Shown one piece after another: positions 21,409 to 22,740 of a stretch of 22,740 bases of DNA (positions within the stretch are counted from its first letter, which is position 1; the number at the start of each line of letters is the position of its first letter). The notes beneath the pieces were generated by a model. The model saw only the letters and a program-made list of their open reading frames with translations, had not been told where the DNA came from and did not search any database. Origin of the DNA: UBA5272 sp964393005 (lineage in GTDB: Bacteria > Patescibacteriota > Minisyncoccia > Phycocordibacterales > UBA5272); assembly GCA_964393005.1 (NCBI GenBank), contig CAYMRR010000007.1:1-22740 (forward strand), given 5' to 3'. The position numbers were made by a program, and so were the translations under genes.

Positions 21409-22473
21409 TTATGAAATAGGAATAATATCTCTAGAATCTTTTATTATTAATTCACTGTATTTTTCTAAATTAGTTAATACTGCTTCAGCACCAATCACCA
21501 CATCCACCAAAGGACTTGGAGAAATATGAGTAGCTACTTTTAAATTTAGTTCAAAAAGTTTATCTATATTTTTAATTAAAGATCCTCCACCTGTTAAAAT
21601 TATTCCATTTTTCAATATATCTCCTAAAACTTCAGGAGGAGTTATTTCTAATATTTCTTTTACGGCCTCCACTATTTGAAAAATACTTGGAGCCATGGCT
21701 TCTCTTATATCTATCTCATTGACTATCACTTCTTTTGGAAGTCCAGTGACCAAATCTCTACCTTTTACTGCCACACCTTTTAAGTCTTGAATATCATCTT
21801 CTTCTAAATAAGCAGAACCTATAGCTATTTTTACTTCTTCTGCTGTTTTTTCTCCTATTAAAATTTTATATTGATTTCTAATATAGGAAATAATATCTTG
21901 ATTCATTTTATCTCCTGCTACTTTTATATTTTTTCTCCTAACTATTCCAGAAAGAGAAATAATAGCAATATCTGTTGTTCCACCTCCTATATCCACCACC
22001 AAAGAACCATCTGGAGTATCTATAGAAAGCCCTATACCTATAGCAGCAGCTGCAGCTTCTTCTAAAATAAATACTTCTCCAGCCCCTGAAGAAACAGCAG
22101 CATCTTCTACTGCTCTAATCTCTACATCTGTAACTCCAATAGGAATACCTACCACTACTCTTGGTCTTAAGAATTTTTTATTCATTCCATTAGCTTTACT
22201 TATAAGATAAGATAAAAATTCTTCTGTTACTTCATAATCTGAAATTACTCCATCTATTATTGGTCTTATAATAGTAATATGCTCTGGAGTTCTTCCTATC
22301 ATATTTTTGGCTTCTGTACCAAGAGCTACTATTTTATTAGTTTTATTATTTATTGCTACTACTGAAGGCTCGTCTATTACTATTCCATATTCTTTCAAAA
22401 AAACCAGAGTATTTGTAGTACCCAAATCTATACCAATATCATTAGAAAATTTTAGTAAAAACTTTTTAAACAT
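21409..22473 (-). CDS. mreB: Rod-shape-determining actin MreB
   Basis: A 354-aa bacterial actin that polymerises under the membrane and guides wall synthesis. The N-terminal amphipathic MFKKFLLKFSNDIG is followed by the phosphate-1 loop GIDLGTTNTLV, the connecting segment IIRPIIDGVISDYEVTEEFL, phosphate 2 VVDIGGGTTDIAI, and the adenosine motif ILTGGGSLIKN. Length and order are standard. I chose the ATG at 22471-22473 because homologues start MFKKF; a TTG two codons earlier is less likely. First gene of the shape cluster. Its likely -10 overlaps that of the divergent secreted-protein gene. Confidence 0.96.
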   Translation of the reverse strand: MFKKFLLKFSNDIGIDLGTTNTLVFLKEYGIVIDEPSVVAINNKTNKIVALGTEAKNMIGRTPEHITIIRPIIDGVISDYEVTEEFLSYLISKANGMNKKFLRPRVVVGIPIGVTDVEIRAVEDAAVSSGAGEVFILEEAAAAAIGIGLSIDTPDGSLVVDIGGGTTDIAIISLSGIVRRKNIKVAGDKMNQDIISYIRNQYKILIGEKTAEEVKIAIGSAYLEEDDIQDLKGVAVKGRDLVTGLPKEVIVNEIDIREAMAPSIFQIVEAVKEILEITPPEVLGDILKNGIILTGGGSLIKNIDKLFELNLKVATHISPSPLVDVVIGAEAVLTNLEKYSELIIKDSRDIIPIS

Positions 22474-22511
22474 AAGCAAAATTTCTTATATATTAACATA
22501 AAATCTATTAC

Positions 22512-22540
22512 TAGACAAAATCTATTTAATTTTGTATTAT
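22512..22540 (+). promoter_or_regulatory. Promoter of the secreted-protein gene
   Basis: TAGACA (22512-22517), 17-nt spacer, TATTAT (22535-22540) on the plus strand. Start expected near 22547, leader about 33 nt with a perfect Shine-Dalgarno sequence. Confidence 0.65.
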
Positions 22541-22541
22541 A
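22536..22541 (-). promoter_or_regulatory. Possible -10 box of mreB, overlapping the divergent -10
   Basis: The minus strand reads TATAAT over the same bases as the plus-strand TATTAT, within the near-palindrome GTATTATAC. No good -35 is seen for the minus direction. The mreB leader would be about 55 nt. Confidence 0.4.
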
Positions 22542-22566
22542 CAGATAGTTATTAACTTTAAAATAG

Positions 22567-22573
22567 AAGGAGG
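22567..22573 (+). promoter_or_regulatory. Perfect Shine-Dalgarno site
   Basis: AAGGAGG with a 6-nt spacer before ATG 22580. It is the only strong Shine-Dalgarno site at a gene start in the window and fixes the start of the last gene. Confidence 0.9.
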
Positions 22574-22579
22574 TTAGTG

Positions 22580-22740
22580 ATGAAAAAGTTTTTGTTCCTT
22601 ATATTTTTTGCCTTATTTGTTTTTATTGGCAGCGCAAAATCGCAGTCACTCTACTATAGACCTTATAATTATAATCAGTATTTTGGCCCTAACTATCCTA
22701 GATATTCCAACCAAATCTTGAGATATAGGCAAGATATAGG
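22580..22740 (+). CDS. Secreted protein of unknown function, 5' part only
   Basis: 53 codons are visible before the right edge. A signal peptide is clear: MKK, a hydrophobic core (FLFLIFFALFVFIG), then a Ser-Ala-Lys-Ser region with likely cleavage before Gln. There is no lipobox cysteine. The mature start is unusually rich in Tyr, Asn, Pro and Arg (LYYRPYNYNQYFGPNYPRY), a low-complexity composition seen in cell-surface or matrix proteins. Family not recognised. It is divergent from mreB and has its own promoter and a strong Shine-Dalgarno site, which suggests high expression. Confidence 0.85.
   Translation, partial: MKKFLFLIFFALFVFIGSAKSQSLYYRPYNYNQYFGPNYPRYSNQILRYRQDI

Noticed and set aside
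21409..22479. TTG start for MreB at 22479
   Set aside because: ATG at 22473 gives the family N-terminus MFKKF and is only two codons downstream.

Overview
This is a gene-dense, AT-rich stretch (by eye about 28-30% GC). It carries small housekeeping proteins, short intergenic gaps and almost no Shine-Dalgarno sequences. Compact enzymes, divergent sugar-phosphate genes, an adenosylcobalamin-type ribonucleotide reductase and several unrecognised short proteins point to a Candidate Phyla Radiation (Patescibacteria, probably Parcubacteria-like) genome, most likely a metagenome scaffold because there is a 10-N gap at 11762-11771. The lineage is an inference from gene content. Nearly all genes are on the minus strand, so transcription runs from high to low coordinates. 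The plus strand has one pair of unknown genes, one candidate small RNA and one secreted-protein gene running off the right edge.

Layout in transcription order. (1) 22.5-16.4 kb: mreB, mreC, a 61-aa membrane protein in the mreD slot, mrdA (PBP2), greA and lysS, covering cell-shape/wall synthesis plus transcription and translation factors. (2) 16.4-12.5 kb: a 309-bp regulatory gap with a plus-strand small-RNA candidate and a textbook MraZ operator, then mraZ-rsmH-ftsL-ftsI, the front half of a dcw division cluster. (3) 12.4-10.8 kb: a membrane-anchored DsbA-like oxidoreductase broken by what looks like a scaffolding artefact, then two small unknown or membrane proteins and ychF. (4) 9.7-8.8 kb: two tandem paralogous unknown genes on the plus strand. 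(5) 8.7-5.5 kb: rpmE, prfA and an OmpR-type two-component pair. (6) 5.5-0 kb: GAPDH, class II ribonucleotide reductase, then an rpiB-rpe-transketolase-like operon of non-oxidative pentose-phosphate genes. The last member is cut by the left edge and has lost the motifs that bind thiamine diphosphate and metal.

The most notable signals are the apparent transketolase pseudoenzyme beside a divergent Rpe; a recurring arrangement in which a TATAAT box sits 6-9 nt before the start codon, implying leaderless mRNAs; the promoter-plus-terminator unit for an approximately 97-nt RNA; three 10-bp-phased MraZ boxes on the mraZ promoter; a miniature protein replacing MreD; and the tandem unknown pair. No CRISPR array, insertion sequence, tRNA or rRNA was recognised.
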